The position numbers and the translations under genes are program-made. Under the pieces are notes generated by a model that was given only the letters and a program-made list of their open reading frames with translations, was not told the DNA's origin and searched no databases. This document shows, piece after piece, positions 19,161-30,139 of a DNA stretch of 64,000 nucleotides. Source of the DNA: Agarophyton chilense (taxonomy: Eukaryota; Rhodophyta; Florideophyceae; Gracilariales; Gracilariaceae). Where the stretch lies: positions 682,001-746,000 of the forward strand of contig JARGXX010000079.1 in NCBI GenBank assembly GCA_030374765.1, read 5' to 3'. Numbering within the stretch: position 1 is the stretch's first letter; the number at the start of each line of letters is the position of its first letter.

Positions 19161-22001
19161 TTATACAGGCAGCTGCGCAGCGTCCTCGGCAAACGGATCG
19201 CTACGCCGGCTGCGCAGCTTCATAAGCAGAGACCGTTTCTTCGCGCGTCGCTGCGACGCCGATCCCGCGTCGCTCAGTCGCGTCGCCTCCTCCCCGTCAA
19301 TCCCGTCGAGGTGCCCCATCTCAGCCTCCGTGCGGAAGTACCGTCCCAGCTTGCGCCGTCTCTCGCGTCCCGACTCCTCATCCTCCACCTCCGTGTCATC
19401 TCCAGACGCCTCACTGTCGTCAAACGAGGACACCACCGGCCCCTTGCGCGTCGCAGTGTGGATTGCCTTGATCGCCACCGCCTCCGGCACAAGGCTCGCG
19501 TTGTGGATGATAAAGATGTACTTCTTGATGATCCCCGCAATGCGCAGCAGCACAAACGCCAGAGTGATCGGCGGCAGCACAAATGATGCAATGTTCACTC
19601 CAGTAATCACACGATCGTACAGCAGCAGCAGCGACAACGACGCAAACGCTGCCGCCACCAGCACCGTAGAAAAGAACAGAGTGAATTCCACACAGTACAA
19701 GTAAAACTGGTGCGATCCAAACCAAAACAGTTTTTCCACTGGGCTCGCCACCCGCCCCAGTCTTGGAATCAGTTTGCGAATAATCCACGGATAATACGCC
19801 GGCTCCGTATTGCGCGCTTGCTCCTGAACTTCCAGGTTCGACAGAATAGTTGCGTTAAGCTTGGCAAGCGGTTTCGCCCGAAGGAAAGAGTTTTGCTGCC
19901 TCGAAGACTGCGTCCCACTCCCATCGTCGTCCTCATCCACCTTCTTGCCCTGGCTGCGCTTGTCCACGCTCGACAAAGTCACCCTGTCCCAATCGCCCTT
20001 CTCTCCGTCCAAGGAGCCTCCGCGTCTCAACTGCACCATTCCGGTCCTGCCATCAATGTCGCTAACGTCCGGCGACGTCGCATGATGTCTCTCGTGCAGT
20101 TCGTCGTGAGGCATCGCTCTCGCCAACTCAATCGACCGCCGTCTGCTCCCAGAGTCCAAAGAGTTTCTAAATCCAAGAGACACTCGTGAGTTCTCATCGT
20201 CCACAGACCGTCTCGACGACAATTGAGACAGCACGCGCGTGTTGTTCAAAGACCGGCGTCGGTTGCTATCGTCCCGGTCTATTTCCAAGCTCGAGCGTGA
20301 GCCGCCACCGCGCCCCGTTTCAACCATGGCGCCCTGTGCGAGCGGATTACCTTCCAGGCTTCGTCGTCGAGCAGCATGCACTGCAGCGTGTGCCACCGAC
20401 GTAGGTCGCATATTTGAAGCCAGTGCCACAGGTGCCACCACAGCCGGCGCTCGGGTCAGGTCCAGCGAATGACGACGTGCTGTCTCGTGAAGCTCCAGCG
20501 GCAGTCCATGTGGGCCCCCATGGCTTCCATCGTCCCCACTGTCATCTCTCGAGCGCATCAGAGGCGGCTGCTCCAACGACACTCTCGACTCTCCGTCCGA
20601 AATGGCGTTGGCACTGAGATCGCTGCGAACCGTTCGCCGATATTCGATGGAGCTGCGCGATGGAGGCTTCGCCTGGCGGTCCACAGAGGAGCTAATGTCG
20701 CCAGAAGGCGACGCTTGGGTCTTGCTCAACACTTCCGTACGCCTGGCTGATGCGTATCGCAACGCACCACGGTCGGATGCAAAAGTGTCTGCAGCCGATA
20801 TCTCCGAGATGGCCCCGTCGCGGTCGTTCGGCTTTCCCTCGGTGCTATCTTTTCCTTTTGCAACGGCGCCTGTGCTAATGGGTCCAGACACCGGCTCATG
20901 ATTCATTGGCGCTAGCATTTCCCACTGCGGAGACAAGTTTCCTCCAAAGTCCGTATCCTCATCATCGGCCAGGGCGCCATTCTCGTACGACTGGTCGCCC
21001 TTACCATTCGGACGAGAGCGCACTGAGCGGCGTTGTTCCACGGCGGCACTGAGTTCCTCATCAAGAATGTGCGGCTCAACGTTGTTGTAGTACACCCGCG
21101 GGTGTTTGGTCAATTCCCAGTAGATGTGACGAATTTTGGTTGAAAGAACCTGACAGAAAATTAGAAGGATGAGGGCGCCGGCAATGATGAAGCCCGACTC
21201 TACGGGGTCTGGTTTATACGGCGGGTAATCTTTCTTTTTCGCATCGGCTCCTGCGCGGAGAATGAACTTGGTCGTCTCCAAAATTTCGTCGCCGGATCGG
21301 GTGATATAGCGGCGCACAATATCGGCTAGAACCAGTACAAGCAAAATGACCCACAAAGACCAATGGGTTTCCACAAGCTCAAGGAAGGTGGAAGCCTTGA
21401 TGCGGCGAAGGAAAGAGGCAAAGCGGAAGTGCTCCGGCAAGTTGCGGTAGTAGATGACCTGGAAACGGATGTCGTGAAAGGCCATGAGCTCATGCAAGTC
21501 CCAGTATTGGAAGAGCTTCTTAAAGTTGGGGAACCACCATTGAAACAGCTGCCAGTACGAACCTTTGTGACGGTGGATCTTCGTACGGAAGCGGCTGTAC
21601 TTGTCCTTGAGGTGCAGGTAGCGCACAAGATCAATACGCTCCATTTCCTTCCATCTCTTGGACATGCGCAAACTGGCTATCATGGAACACACCAGCACGA
21701 CGGTGTAGAAGATGGCGAGGAGAAAGATGAAGACATGAGCAAATTCGAAGGATAGGATGGTGCTACCCTCGGGTTTTTTGATGGTTTCATAAAGAATGAA
21801 TGTGAAAGAGACCAAGCCGAGGATCATGAGCTCTCGGTAGAGCACCCACGTGACGGCTTTGAGATGTTGATGTTTGTGGTTGATCCAGTGTTCAATGCGG
21901 TGGAGGATGGCCTCGAATATGAGAGAGACTACAATGAGAGCGACGAGAAGCCACTCGGCGAGCCTGGTGGAAATCACACCCGCCGCCATGGTGAGGGGCA
22001 A
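19161..22001 (-). CDS. MLO-like seven-transmembrane protein with a long cytosolic insert
   Basis: The product is 946 residues, intronless. Seven hydrophobic segments fall at about 15-32, 54-72, 85-110, 225-245, 290-310, 755-782 and 790-815. The first part has the MLO pattern: a membrane helix followed by a basic His-rich strand (HRIEHWINHKHQHLKAV), then ELMILGLVSF. The loop FQWWFPNFKKLFQYWDLHEL and the later LFWFGSHQFYLYCVEFTLFF match conserved MLO blocks by order and spacing. MLO proteins are plasma-membrane proteins, with calmodulin binding in plants, linked to calcium signalling and cell-wall deposition. Here residues about 320-720 form a Ser/Arg/Asp-rich disordered insert with many RRxS sites, placed where plant MLOs have a short cytosolic loop. 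The C-terminal tail is acidic then basic. The family call is from memory of motif order. Confidence 0.7.
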   Translation of the reverse strand: MPLTMAAGVISTRLAEWLLVALIVVSLIFEAILHRIEHWINHKHQHLKAVTWVLYRELMILGLVSFTFILYETIKKPEGSTILSFEFAHVFIFLLAIFYTVVLVCSMIASLRMSKRWKEMERIDLVRYLHLKDKYSRFRTKIHRHKGSYWQLFQWWFPNFKKLFQYWDLHELMAFHDIRFQVIYYRNLPEHFRFASFLRRIKASTFLELVETHWSLWVILLVLVLADIVRRYITRSGDEILETTKFILRAGADAKKKDYPPYKPDPVESGFIIAGALILLIFCQVLSTKIRHIYWELTKHPRVYYNNVEPHILDEELSAAVEQRRSVRSRPNGKGDQSYENGALADDEDTDFGGNLSPQWEMLAPMNHEPVSGPISTGAVAKGKDSTEGKPNDRDGAISEISAADTFASDRGALRYASARRTEVLSKTQASPSGDISSSVDRQAKPPSRSSIEYRRTVRSDLSANAISDGESRVSLEQPPLMRSRDDSGDDGSHGGPHGLPLELHETARRHSLDLTRAPAVVAPVALASNMRPTSVAHAAVHAARRRSLEGNPLAQGAMVETGRGGGSRSSLEIDRDDSNRRRSLNNTRVLSQLSSRRSVDDENSRVSLGFRNSLDSGSRRRSIELARAMPHDELHERHHATSPDVSDIDGRTGMVQLRRGGSLDGEKGDWDRVTLSSVDKRSQGKKVDEDDDGSGTQSSRQQNSFLRAKPLAKLNATILSNLEVQEQARNTEPAYYPWIIRKLIPRLGRVASPVEKLFWFGSHQFYLYCVEFTLFFSTVLVAAAFASLSLLLLYDRVITGVNIASFVLPPITLAFVLLRIAGIIKKYIFIIHNASLVPEAVAIKAIHTATRKGPVVSSFDDSEASGDDTEVEDEESGRERRRKLGRYFRTEAEMGHLDGIDGEEATRLSDAGSASQRRAKKRSLLMKLRSRRSDPFAEDAAQLPV

Positions 22002-22804
22002 AGGTGGTTTAACGGGTGGGGTTCACGTGGGGATGCGTGATGTACCAGAGAAGTAGATCGAGCAGGGCGGAGCGGGAGCGAAGGGAAACGCAGTGATGCG
22101 AGTGGTCTAGTTGGACGCCAAGCAAGGTGACGTGTCAATGAAGGGCGCGGCGACGGCGACAATGTTCAGAGGCCGCGAGGGAGGGGTGCGGTCGGGGGAC
22201 GCGGAGGAGGCGAGCGAAGGTCAGGTGGTGGCGTTGCTTGAGAGTGGTGAGGAAAAGGGAGGTTCGGATGGAATAACGAAAAGGCTTTATACAGCGCAAG
22301 TAACGTGCGCCAGGGGGGGGCGCGGCGCGGAACGCGCGGAGGAAGAAGCAGCGCACGCGATAGACAGCGTGCGATATCGACTGGGGGGCGCGACAGTGCG
22401 CCGTTGCGCCAAGTGCGTCAAAGACAGGCGACGCTTTGAAAGCGCGCGCGACGTGCGGCTGAGCGAAGCGACGCAATTGGCACGCGCGCTGCACCGGTGC
22501 CACGGAAGCGCGCTGCGTTTGTGTGTTTTTTGTGGCTGCGTGGCGTGTCGGTTTGCTGCCGATATTTTGTGGAGATGCGCAGCACTGCGCGCGTGTGCGC
22601 GACGGCACACTTTTGTGGCTGTGTTTGCGCGTGCGCTTTTTGCGCCCTGCGTTGGGCGCATTGCGCGCTGTGCCCCTCACGTCGTGACGTGTGCCGCGCA
22701 TTGCTTCCCTCTTGCCGGCGTGTGATCCTTTTCTGACGTCGTGCGATCGATACGTCAACGCCGCCGCGCCCTGCCGCGCTTAGCTAAGACGCGTCTCTTG
22801 AGAC
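22002..22804. other. GC-rich 5' region of the MLO-like gene
   Basis: CG-rich DNA contains several competing long frames on both strands (22111-22725 plus, 22135-22758 minus), all Arg/Ala/Cys-rich and without motifs. I read it as promoter and CpG-rich spacer. Confidence 0.5.
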
Positions 22805-25462
22805 TTGTGTGCTTGCAACGATGTCCTCGTCATTCCCAATCTTTTCCCACCACCTTCCCTGCGCGCAACGTGCTGTAGCCTTCCTTCAACCAAGATCCTT
22901 CTCTTCTCTCATCATGTCCACCCCCATGAGCCACCTACGTTGCTCCTTCGCATTCCGGCCTCCTACACCTCCTCCAATCTCAGCCACACGTTCGCCCAAT
23001 GTGTCCCTTCCAGGCGCCGTCATCCCGCCCCTCACATTAGTATGGCTCCTCACCCCTGCACGTGCCTCATGCAACTCATTGGCCGCTCTAACTTGCATGC
23101 CGCTGCCATCATCAGTTTGTGTGGCCATCGTCGTCCGCTCCATGCAAAAGGCACCACCCCCTCTATCTCCCCGTCATCACACTACAGACAAAACCTTCAC
23201 AACGTTACACACACACACACACACACACGTGATTGTGCAATGCCACTGCCACACCAGTGCCGCCTCCCGCCCTCCTCAAACCACACAATCATCGTACGCT
23301 CGATTCTCTCTTGGTCACGCACGTCGACACAAATGTGTGATCAAACGTTTCTCCGCCGCATTCGGCCTTCATCACCACCCATCCTCGCCATTCTCCGATA
23401 TCACCCACCCGTTTGCTCCGTACACACACCTTCCTGAATCCACACTTCCACTTGACCCTTATCGAAGCTTTAACACAACTACTATGCTTTCAACCACGCC
23501 CAATCACTTGTTTCAACCGTTCATTTCTTTTCTCTACGAGGGAAAACCACACATAGCACACATGGCACGCCGAACTTGTGCCAGAAAAAAAAGTCTAATA
23601 CACTTTCAAAAACTTAGATATTGTACCAACCGAAATCACCGCTGCATCCATCCCCATGAACACCTAGTATTTTGGCGAGTACAGGATCGGCTCGTGTACA
23701 TCCAAAACTATGCCGTCCACTCCTCCCCTTACAAATGTTCTTGCCCTTCCCGTTACCGCAGGTACCTATATCTCGCATCAAGCCGTTTCGGCAACCATCC
23801 CTCGTTATATTTAGTTGGTCGTCAGGACTGCAAACATCATCTCGATTCAGATTCACGTATCTCAGTCAAGCTCCGAAGCAATCAGAGCCATTGAGCTTAC
23901 CAGCAGCGTTCAATTACATCCTCGTTACTCATTATCTCTTGTGACCACTACTATTACGTCTTCATCACGTGCTTTGTATTGCACCGCCGGCTCACAGTCA
24001 CACGATCCAGCCGCCTACTGCCTAGGTTGCTGCCGCCAATTCTCAGCTTCCCCTTGAACGCGCCCTTGCTTGACAAGTTGGTTTGGACAACTCGAGTAAA
24101 ACCACACCCTTCTCTCGCCGGTCACTGTGTCCGCCTTCCATTCCATCCACTTACCAATAAACTTTCTTTCTACCGTTTACATACAAGAGAGATAAACAAG
24201 TTGCATAGCTGTTGGTCGCTCCACTTTGGAAAAAAAATACTGGTATCACAAAACGCTCAGAACCTAATTTGTAAACGATTGCCCAGTGGTCGAGACCGTC
24301 GGCTTCAAAACGCCGTTGCTCTAGGCTGACTCCATCGATCCCAGAAACGTTTGCATCTTTTGAGCGCCAAGACGTTCAGCTTCAGAAGAAGAAAAATATA
24401 AAGAGTAGAGCAGAAACAGTTGAAAACAACGTTGTTCATAGCCCTGTCTTATTTTGCGATTCGTGTGCGACACATTCCCAATTCTTACACATGAACAGAA
24501 TGTAATATTTCCGCAGACATGTGATGCTGTATCAACCCATGAGTGGCTCTTTTCCAAACTTCACATGGTATGGTTCAACGAACTTTTCGGTGCACCTCAC
24601 AAACAGTCAATGCAACAATCGTGACGGAAAGAGTATCCAGCTCTTCTTCGAGTCACCTCAGTCTTTTCATGTCGCCCCTAACAAACCAAGAACACAACTA
24701 ACATCTGTCCGCGCCCTGCCAAACCTGCAATTAATGGCGCTACGCTTTTTTGCGTCTTCCTTGTATTTCGCTATTGCCCCTCTCGTCGTACTCGCTTACT
24801 ACACGCCCCAGCCTGTTCTTCAGGCTCTTTCTACACTAGAACGTTTCACGTCGTTTGATGTTCAATAAACCCTGCTTTCTAGGGCTTCATCATCTTCCAG
24901 ACCATGTATGATCTGCCCATATTCCTCTATATTTTGGGGTCGCTTTTCAAGCAACCGCAAACATTGACCCACCACAACGCTGGTACATAACAATTGCTCT
25001 CATCATCCTTTTTACATCGAATGACCACGATCTCGACGCCATTGTACAGTTGTTTCCAACCAGAAAAATGTCAGAGCCACAATGATTGACAACGACAATC
25101 GCCGCCGCATATCTGGAAGAATTTGAAGACGAGCTTGGAACTCTCAGACGTATTTTCACACTTTGTATCATCTCTATCTCGGTGCTGTATGTTTCGAAAT
25201 TCTTGCGCTCTTTTCAAGCGCATCGCAAATGAACTTCATCCTTAAACTGGACGAAACACCACGAAGTTGTGTAAAGCTCTTCCAGATGATATCAAAGTCG
25301 CTTGTTTGTTGCTCTACGCCGGAGGTTGGACTTGAGAAAAAAACAGCCTCTCAACAAGTGGTACGAAAAAGAACTGTCTTCGCATAGACATCACATATAT
25401 CTGCGGAAACATGCAGTATATTCAAATATTGCGTAAAATTCCCAACTACTGAAGAACATGTA
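22805..25462. other. gene-poor region with a CA microsatellite
   Basis: The first 700 bases are pyrimidine-rich and C-skewed, which makes a long, low-complexity Pro/Ser/His frame (22809-23894) that I do not accept as a gene. A (CA)n tract lies at 23208-23228. The remainder has only short frames, without motifs, down to the left end of the Tc1 element. Confidence 0.5.
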
Positions 25463-25594
25463 CAGTGCGTTTCAAAAACATATCCCTTTACAAAAACTGC
25501 GCCAAAAAGGCATTTCCCGTACTGTAGAGCACATTTCACAACAAATAAAAACCACAAAGTCAATAACACTGTTTCAAAAGGATATCCTTTATAC
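25463..25594 (+). repeat. left IR/DR of the Tc1 element
   Basis: Outer repeat 25463-25489 (GCGTTTCAAAAACATATCCC) and inner repeat about 25567-25594 (CTGTTTCAAAAGGATATCC), about 100 bases apart. Confidence 0.8.
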
Positions 25595-25611
25595 AATCAT
25601 TCGCTCAATTA

Positions 25612-26606
25612 TGGCTCGTGGCGCACCTCTGACACGCTCTGAACAGCTGGAAATCATGGAATTAGTAGGTCAGGGTATGATTCCAGCAGATATAGCCCGA
25701 AAACTCAAGCGCAGCCCAAAAACAATCAGCAACTTCGTCAAAAACCCCGCTACATATGGAACAAAGCGTTCAACCGGCCGTCATACGGCACTATCCTCGG
25801 CCGATAAGCGTGGAATTAAGCGAGAATTATGCCGCAACACTTCATCTTGCGGGAAAATTGTCAAAAACCTAAATTGGCCTCTATCAAGATCTACAATATG
25901 GTGTGAAGTCAACCGTCAAAATTTGTTCAAGTACACAAAAATGAGGAAAACTTTTTTTTTAAAAGATAATCACAAGAAAAATCGAGTTGAATGGTGTGCT
26001 GAAAAGGCTTATTAGAAAAGGAAATGGAATAATGTTATCTTTTCCGACGAGAAAAAGTTTAACCTTGATGGTCCAGATTGCTATAAATTTTATTGGCATG
26101 ATCTATGAAAAGAAAAGAAAGAATTTGTGACTAGGCATTGAGGAGGCGCATCAGTAATGGTTTGGGCTGGAATCTCCACGAAAGGAGCAACTGATATGGC
26201 TTTTGTTGAAACTACAATGAACTCTGAGAAGTACGCTGAGGTTCTAGAAAACTATCTTTTACCTTTTTCATACTGTATGCACGGAGAAGAATTCAATTTT
26301 CAGCAAGATAATGCACCTGTGCATAAGTCTAATTCTTTGAAACAGTGGTTCAATAGTCTAAATATGTCGGTTATGGAATGGCCTGCGCGCTCTCCTGACC
26401 TCAGCCCTATCGAAAACATTTGGGGAATGTTGGCCCGAATGGTTTATGGGCATGGAAGGCAATTTGAGACAGTTTTTGATCTGAAAAATTGTATCAAAGA
26501 TTGCTGGGAAAAGATTGACTGTAATGCTATCAATCCTTTTATAGAATCAATACCAAAGCGTTGTATAAGTGTTATACAGGCTAGAGGAGCAAAAACAAAC
26601 TACTGA
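25612..26606 (+). pseudogene. Tc1 transposase pseudogene
   Basis: The first ORF runs from Met 25612 (MARGAPLTRSEQLEIMELV) to 26015 and holds the bipartite helix-turn-helix paired-like domain (DIARKLKRSPKTISNFVKN) and the basic second half. After TAG at about 26014 the same frame continues with [12 protein letters not shown] (first catalytic Asp), then two TGA stops near 26107 and 26139. It continues with SVMVWAGIS, FQQDNAPVHKS (second Asp) and WPARSPDLSPIENIWG (Glu). There are 34 residues between the last two catalytic residues, so it is DD34E. Three nonsense codons make it inactive. Transposase would cut at the repeat ends and reinsert at TA. One nonsense sits where relatives have a Gly in the HGGG-SVM motif. 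Confidence 0.9.
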
Positions 26607-26635
26607 ACTCGCGTTAGAATAAAAAGGATGCAATA

Positions 26636-26762
26636 AAGGTTATGTTTTTGAAACAGTTTTTTTACTTGAAAATTTTTTCACACTGATTTTGTTAGTTTTA
26701 CTGTAGCCAAAACGTCGATTTTTGGAAAATTTGCGCGAGGGATATGATTTTGAAACAGAATT
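26636..26762 (-). repeat. right IR/DR of the Tc1 element
   Basis: On the minus strand, outer repeat 26762-26735 (CTGTTTCAAAATCATATCCC) and inner repeat about 26660-26636 (CTGTTTCAAAAACATAACC), about 100 bases apart, mirroring the left end. Confidence 0.8.
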
Positions 26763-26764
26763 TA

Positions 26765-27954
26765 CCAGCGGTAATAGAGAATTTACGCCAAACCAATGGT
26801 CGTACAGAAGTGTTTAAAATCAGAGCCTGCCTAGGAATTATTATTTCCGGAGACTTGACGAAATATTGACGCCTCTGCATTTGGTCGACTAAAGCTTTAC
26901 TCCACATCCTCTTGGTGTTGACTGGGCAGCGTAAGCTGGCTAACGGAGTAAGTCAGGGAGGGATCCCTGTTGGATAGGGAAGGGATCAGGCCTCCGTAGG
27001 TCAGTGATCCCTATTATGTTGGTGTGTTTTTTCAGAATTTTTGGGAATTGTTTCAACTTTCTGAAAAAAATTAAATTATCAATACATGAAGACCGGAAGT
27101 TGCAGTATGATGGTTAGAAATATTTTTAAAGGCTAGATTCGACAAATTCAGAGCTTAAGTGAGTTTACGTATGGGTTGTTGTCCATTGCGCGTTATTGGC
27201 GTTTTTTGTGTTAGGCGCAAAAAACACAATGATGTAGGGTCTTCTCTTAATTAGATGACCCGAGTTTTTTTTTAATATGCCCAATTGTATCGTCAATAAA
27301 ACCTGGGAGGTCGTCTGAAGGTAGTATCCAGCTGGAATAGCTACGTCTTTTTCTATCGAGTGTCATGACGTTTTTTTGAAGTTGCATATCGTAATTAACG
27401 GGTTTCGAGATATAAGTGTTTATTTTTTGAAAGTTCTTCTGAAATAAAACTGTTCGAATTTCTGTATCATGTGCCTTGCGTAATGAAGCAGAACAGCGGT
27501 TTTTAAAGCACCAAAGTCATTCCAGTAGTTTCTATGGCTAGTGTTGTAGAGGCACGAATCTCAGGAACCTATCGAATACAAGGTCCAGACCTAGTTCTAC
27601 TAGTATGGGGGTCGGGTGAAGGCTGGATTTATTTTGGTTGCGTTCTGAGCAAAGTACAGCCCTCTCAAACGCGCAAGCCTGCAATACGGGTTAAAGTAGT
27701 TCCGATAACGGAATGGGTTGACCGTTCTTCGATTTTATGGACCTGCTTCAAAACAAATTCAAACTGCAAGGCCCTCGGGCAGAGAATCCAGGGAGTGGGA
27801 AAGGATGCCGTGGGCATCATTAGAAAAACTTTTCGGGGTAAAACTTCAGATTACCTCGAAGAATGTCGTACAATCACCTCTGGGGTATGCTACTGTCTTG
27901 TCTCGAGAGCGTGGTGACGCTCAACCTTAGAAGGTGGACGTAGTAAACCTCGAT
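26765..27954. other. region between the Tc1 element and element C
   Basis: It holds a 127-codon plus-strand frame at 27534-27917 without a known motif. The 3' part of this frame runs up to the structured segment at 27955. It may be the 5' side of element C, but nothing proves it. The rest is AT-rich and empty. Confidence 0.4.
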
Positions 27955-28440
27955 GGTAACAAGGCGCCGTGAAAACCCATAGGGGCAAACGGCTGGGGAA
28001 CTAGCCTATACCGTGTAGGTGAACAATGGTAGGCGTCGACGCGCGGGAAAGCCTGCGTGTTAGTTGAGAAACGATGAACCAAAAGGTTTAGTCGTAACCC
28101 AAGTGGTGCCTATCTTTATCAGATTAGGATGGGGGAGGTGCAGTTCCCTATATGCAGTGGACTGCACTCTCCAGATCACCCGGGAGGTGCCAGCAAGGCA
28201 CGGTCTCTGACCTAGTGTCAGAGACCTGGCCAGCACTGGCTACAGTGCCAGGTGGCCACTCCACTTCTGTAGTAAAATAAATACAATTACAATTACAAGT
28301 ACTAACAATTACTCAACCAAAAGGTACATGTCAACACTACACGTGGCTGATAACACCTAGATGGTAGCTTGCCCGGAGCTGCATGGGCGATGATCCCTCG
28401 CACCCATCACCTACAGGGTCAGTGTAGTATATTGACAACC
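27955..28440 (+). ncRNA. densely structured segment upstream of element C gag (candidate structured RNA)
   Basis: Many perfect stems follow each other. Examples are GCCGT...ACGGC enclosing CCC-ATAG-GGG near 27970-27996, AACC-AAAA-GGTT at 28077-28088, GTGCC-AGCAA-GGCAC at 28187-28201, GGTCTCTGAC-CTAGT-GTCAGAGACC at 28202-28226, and GCACTG-GCTA-CAGTGC at 28233-28248 within an outer TGGCCA pair. A 13-15 base inverted repeat (28330-28342 with 28422-28436) encloses a further branched region (GATGG...CCATC). An AATAAA lies at 28276-28281. It ends 38 bases before the ATG of the gag-like ORF. An LTR, a 5' leader or a ribozyme are all possible; no known fold was matched. Confidence 0.4.
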
Positions 28441-28477
28441 TCAAAGGTCAGACCTTCTGCCACTATACGACAACGAA

Positions 28478-28759
28478 ATGTCACAGACCAAAAATTCTCT
28501 CCTTCGTGTGATTAGAAATGAGATACCGGGGATCTCTATAGAGGATAAAGCGGATATCTTATTCTATTGGATTGAAGATAAAAGATACCCAAAAAGTGCC
28601 GGAGGAAGTGCGTCGAAAGCGGGGTCTTCTAAGGAAGTAGCGAGTACTCGAGTTGTAACCGTCTCGGATCGAAAACCTCTAGGGCGTTCTAAACGCGTGA
28701 CGGGAGGAAAAGGGGGTAGATCCTCGATTGAATACGAGTTCTGGTCCGCTTGGGATTAG
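28478..28759 (+). pseudogene. gag-like N-terminal ORF of element C
   Basis: 93 residues starting MSQTKNSLLRVIRNEIPGIS, with a helical start, then a Ser/Gly/Lys-rich basic stretch. The frame ends at TAG/TGA codons; further open pieces downstream (for example VDSVTDSGSESDDGDKG near 28960) continue the composition but are interrupted every few tens of codons. Family not recognised; role inferred from its place before RT. Confidence 0.4.
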
Positions 28760-30139
28760 GATTGCGAGGAAGAGGCTACTACAAGTCCCAGTAAAATGGA
28801 GAAAATTCTTTTTTCATGGAGAGGTTGGAGAAGGCGCGGAAGCGCATGAATAAAGACATTTAGGAATTGAAGAAGTCGCGGAAGAGTTCGAAGAAAAAAA
28901 TCAAAGGGGTAGGAGTTTCTTGTCGACATCAGACAGGCAATGGAAGGGGTTGTTGTAGATTCCGTAACTGACTCTGGCTCAGAGTCCGACGATGGAGATA
29001 AGGGAATGTTGAATCTTGCAAGGAAGACTTTGAATTAGAAGCGAGAGAAGGCGAACAAGAAGTTCTGGGTTTTTTTCGCTAGCCAACAGTTTCCTGAATA
29101 ATATATTTCGGTTGACACTCTTTAAGAGAAAAATATGCTTTGCAACGCCCTTACGAATTATCCGACGGTCTCTGTGTGGGTTAAAGCTCGTCATTTGACG
29201 GGCATTCGGAACCGCCGGGAAGCTGTTACACTAGCTCGGGTTCTCCACTGACTCATCAGCTCGTTAGGCGTTATGCACGCTAAAATTGAGTTGGCGGTGT
29301 AGTTGGAAATTGGTATATTGGCGGCAGTGACCATGGTTGATAACAATTGAAACTGGGAAGCGGGCAGAGAATTGGAAGAAAATCAAGACGATTTGATAAG
29401 CGAGTCAATGAAGCGTAAGTTTCATAAGTCGGCGAAAGTTTGAAGAAAGTTTAAAAAAAACAAGTATACCTTGCGCAATCAAGGAGACGGGAACAAAAAC
29501 TAATATAAAAACAACAAAAACGACAATTTTTAGATCGATGGACATGCGAAACGTGCTTCCTATTGCAAGGGCGTCCTATATACAGGACGGGGATACAAGG
29601 AAAACAAGCACACGCAAACAATAAAAGTGGACACGCAACAAGAAATGTCAAAGTATACTTGAGGGACTTCGAAGTGGGCTTCATTGCTTATATGTCGGGC
29701 TTGTCTACCACTTTCTACCAGTAAAAGATGGAAACTCTGTCCAGACTCTGGTGAACAATGTCTTGAAAAGCATCAGGGAGGAATTCTTTCGCCGAAGTTA
29801 TTTCGTTGCGGAGGAGTCCGTAGGAGATGTTGATTCTACATTCGAATAGAGTGATCCACATCAAAAGGTCTGGCTGAATCCGGACCGAGTAACATTGCCA
29901 AAAAAAAGGTCCGGAAGCCTCGGCTGATATTATCTCATTACTACCGGGGGATATAGAGCCACTATACATGACTAGAAAAATTACTCGATAATATGTGAAG
30001 ATGTGTAGGGAGCTAAGAAGCCTTTTTGCGGAGTGAAGGCGAAAGACTACAGTGCAATGATTAGGAAATTAATTGAAGGCGGGTTAGTAGATCTGAAGGG
30101 AAAGAAAACTGAAAGTTTTGAATAGGGTTTTTGCCGTCC

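Larger units (their letters stand above)
25463..26762 (+). mobile_element. Tc1/mariner transposon, DD34E, dead, IR/DR-type ends
   Basis: A 1.3-kb element flanked by TA dinucleotides (25461-25462 and 26763-26764). The outer inverted repeats share GTTTCAAAA-CATATCCCT. Each end has a second, inner repeat in the same orientation as its outer one (CTGTTTCAAAAGGATATCC near 25568; GGTTATGTTTTTGAAACAG near 26638). This gives the double-repeat IR/DR layout of some Tc1 elements such as Sleeping Beauty. It encodes one broken transposase. Confidence 0.88.

Noticed and set aside
22809..23894. 361-codon plus-strand frame rich in Pro, Ser, His, Thr
   Set aside because: Low complexity from pyrimidine-rich DNA and a CA repeat, no domain, and no restart of coding character downstream.
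27955..28440. hammerhead, HDV-like, group I/II ribozyme or rRNA fragment
   Set aside because: No CTGATGA/GAAA pair, no HDV double pseudoknot order, no catalytic-core words; a GTAACAAGG word similar to the SSU rRNA 3' end is isolated.
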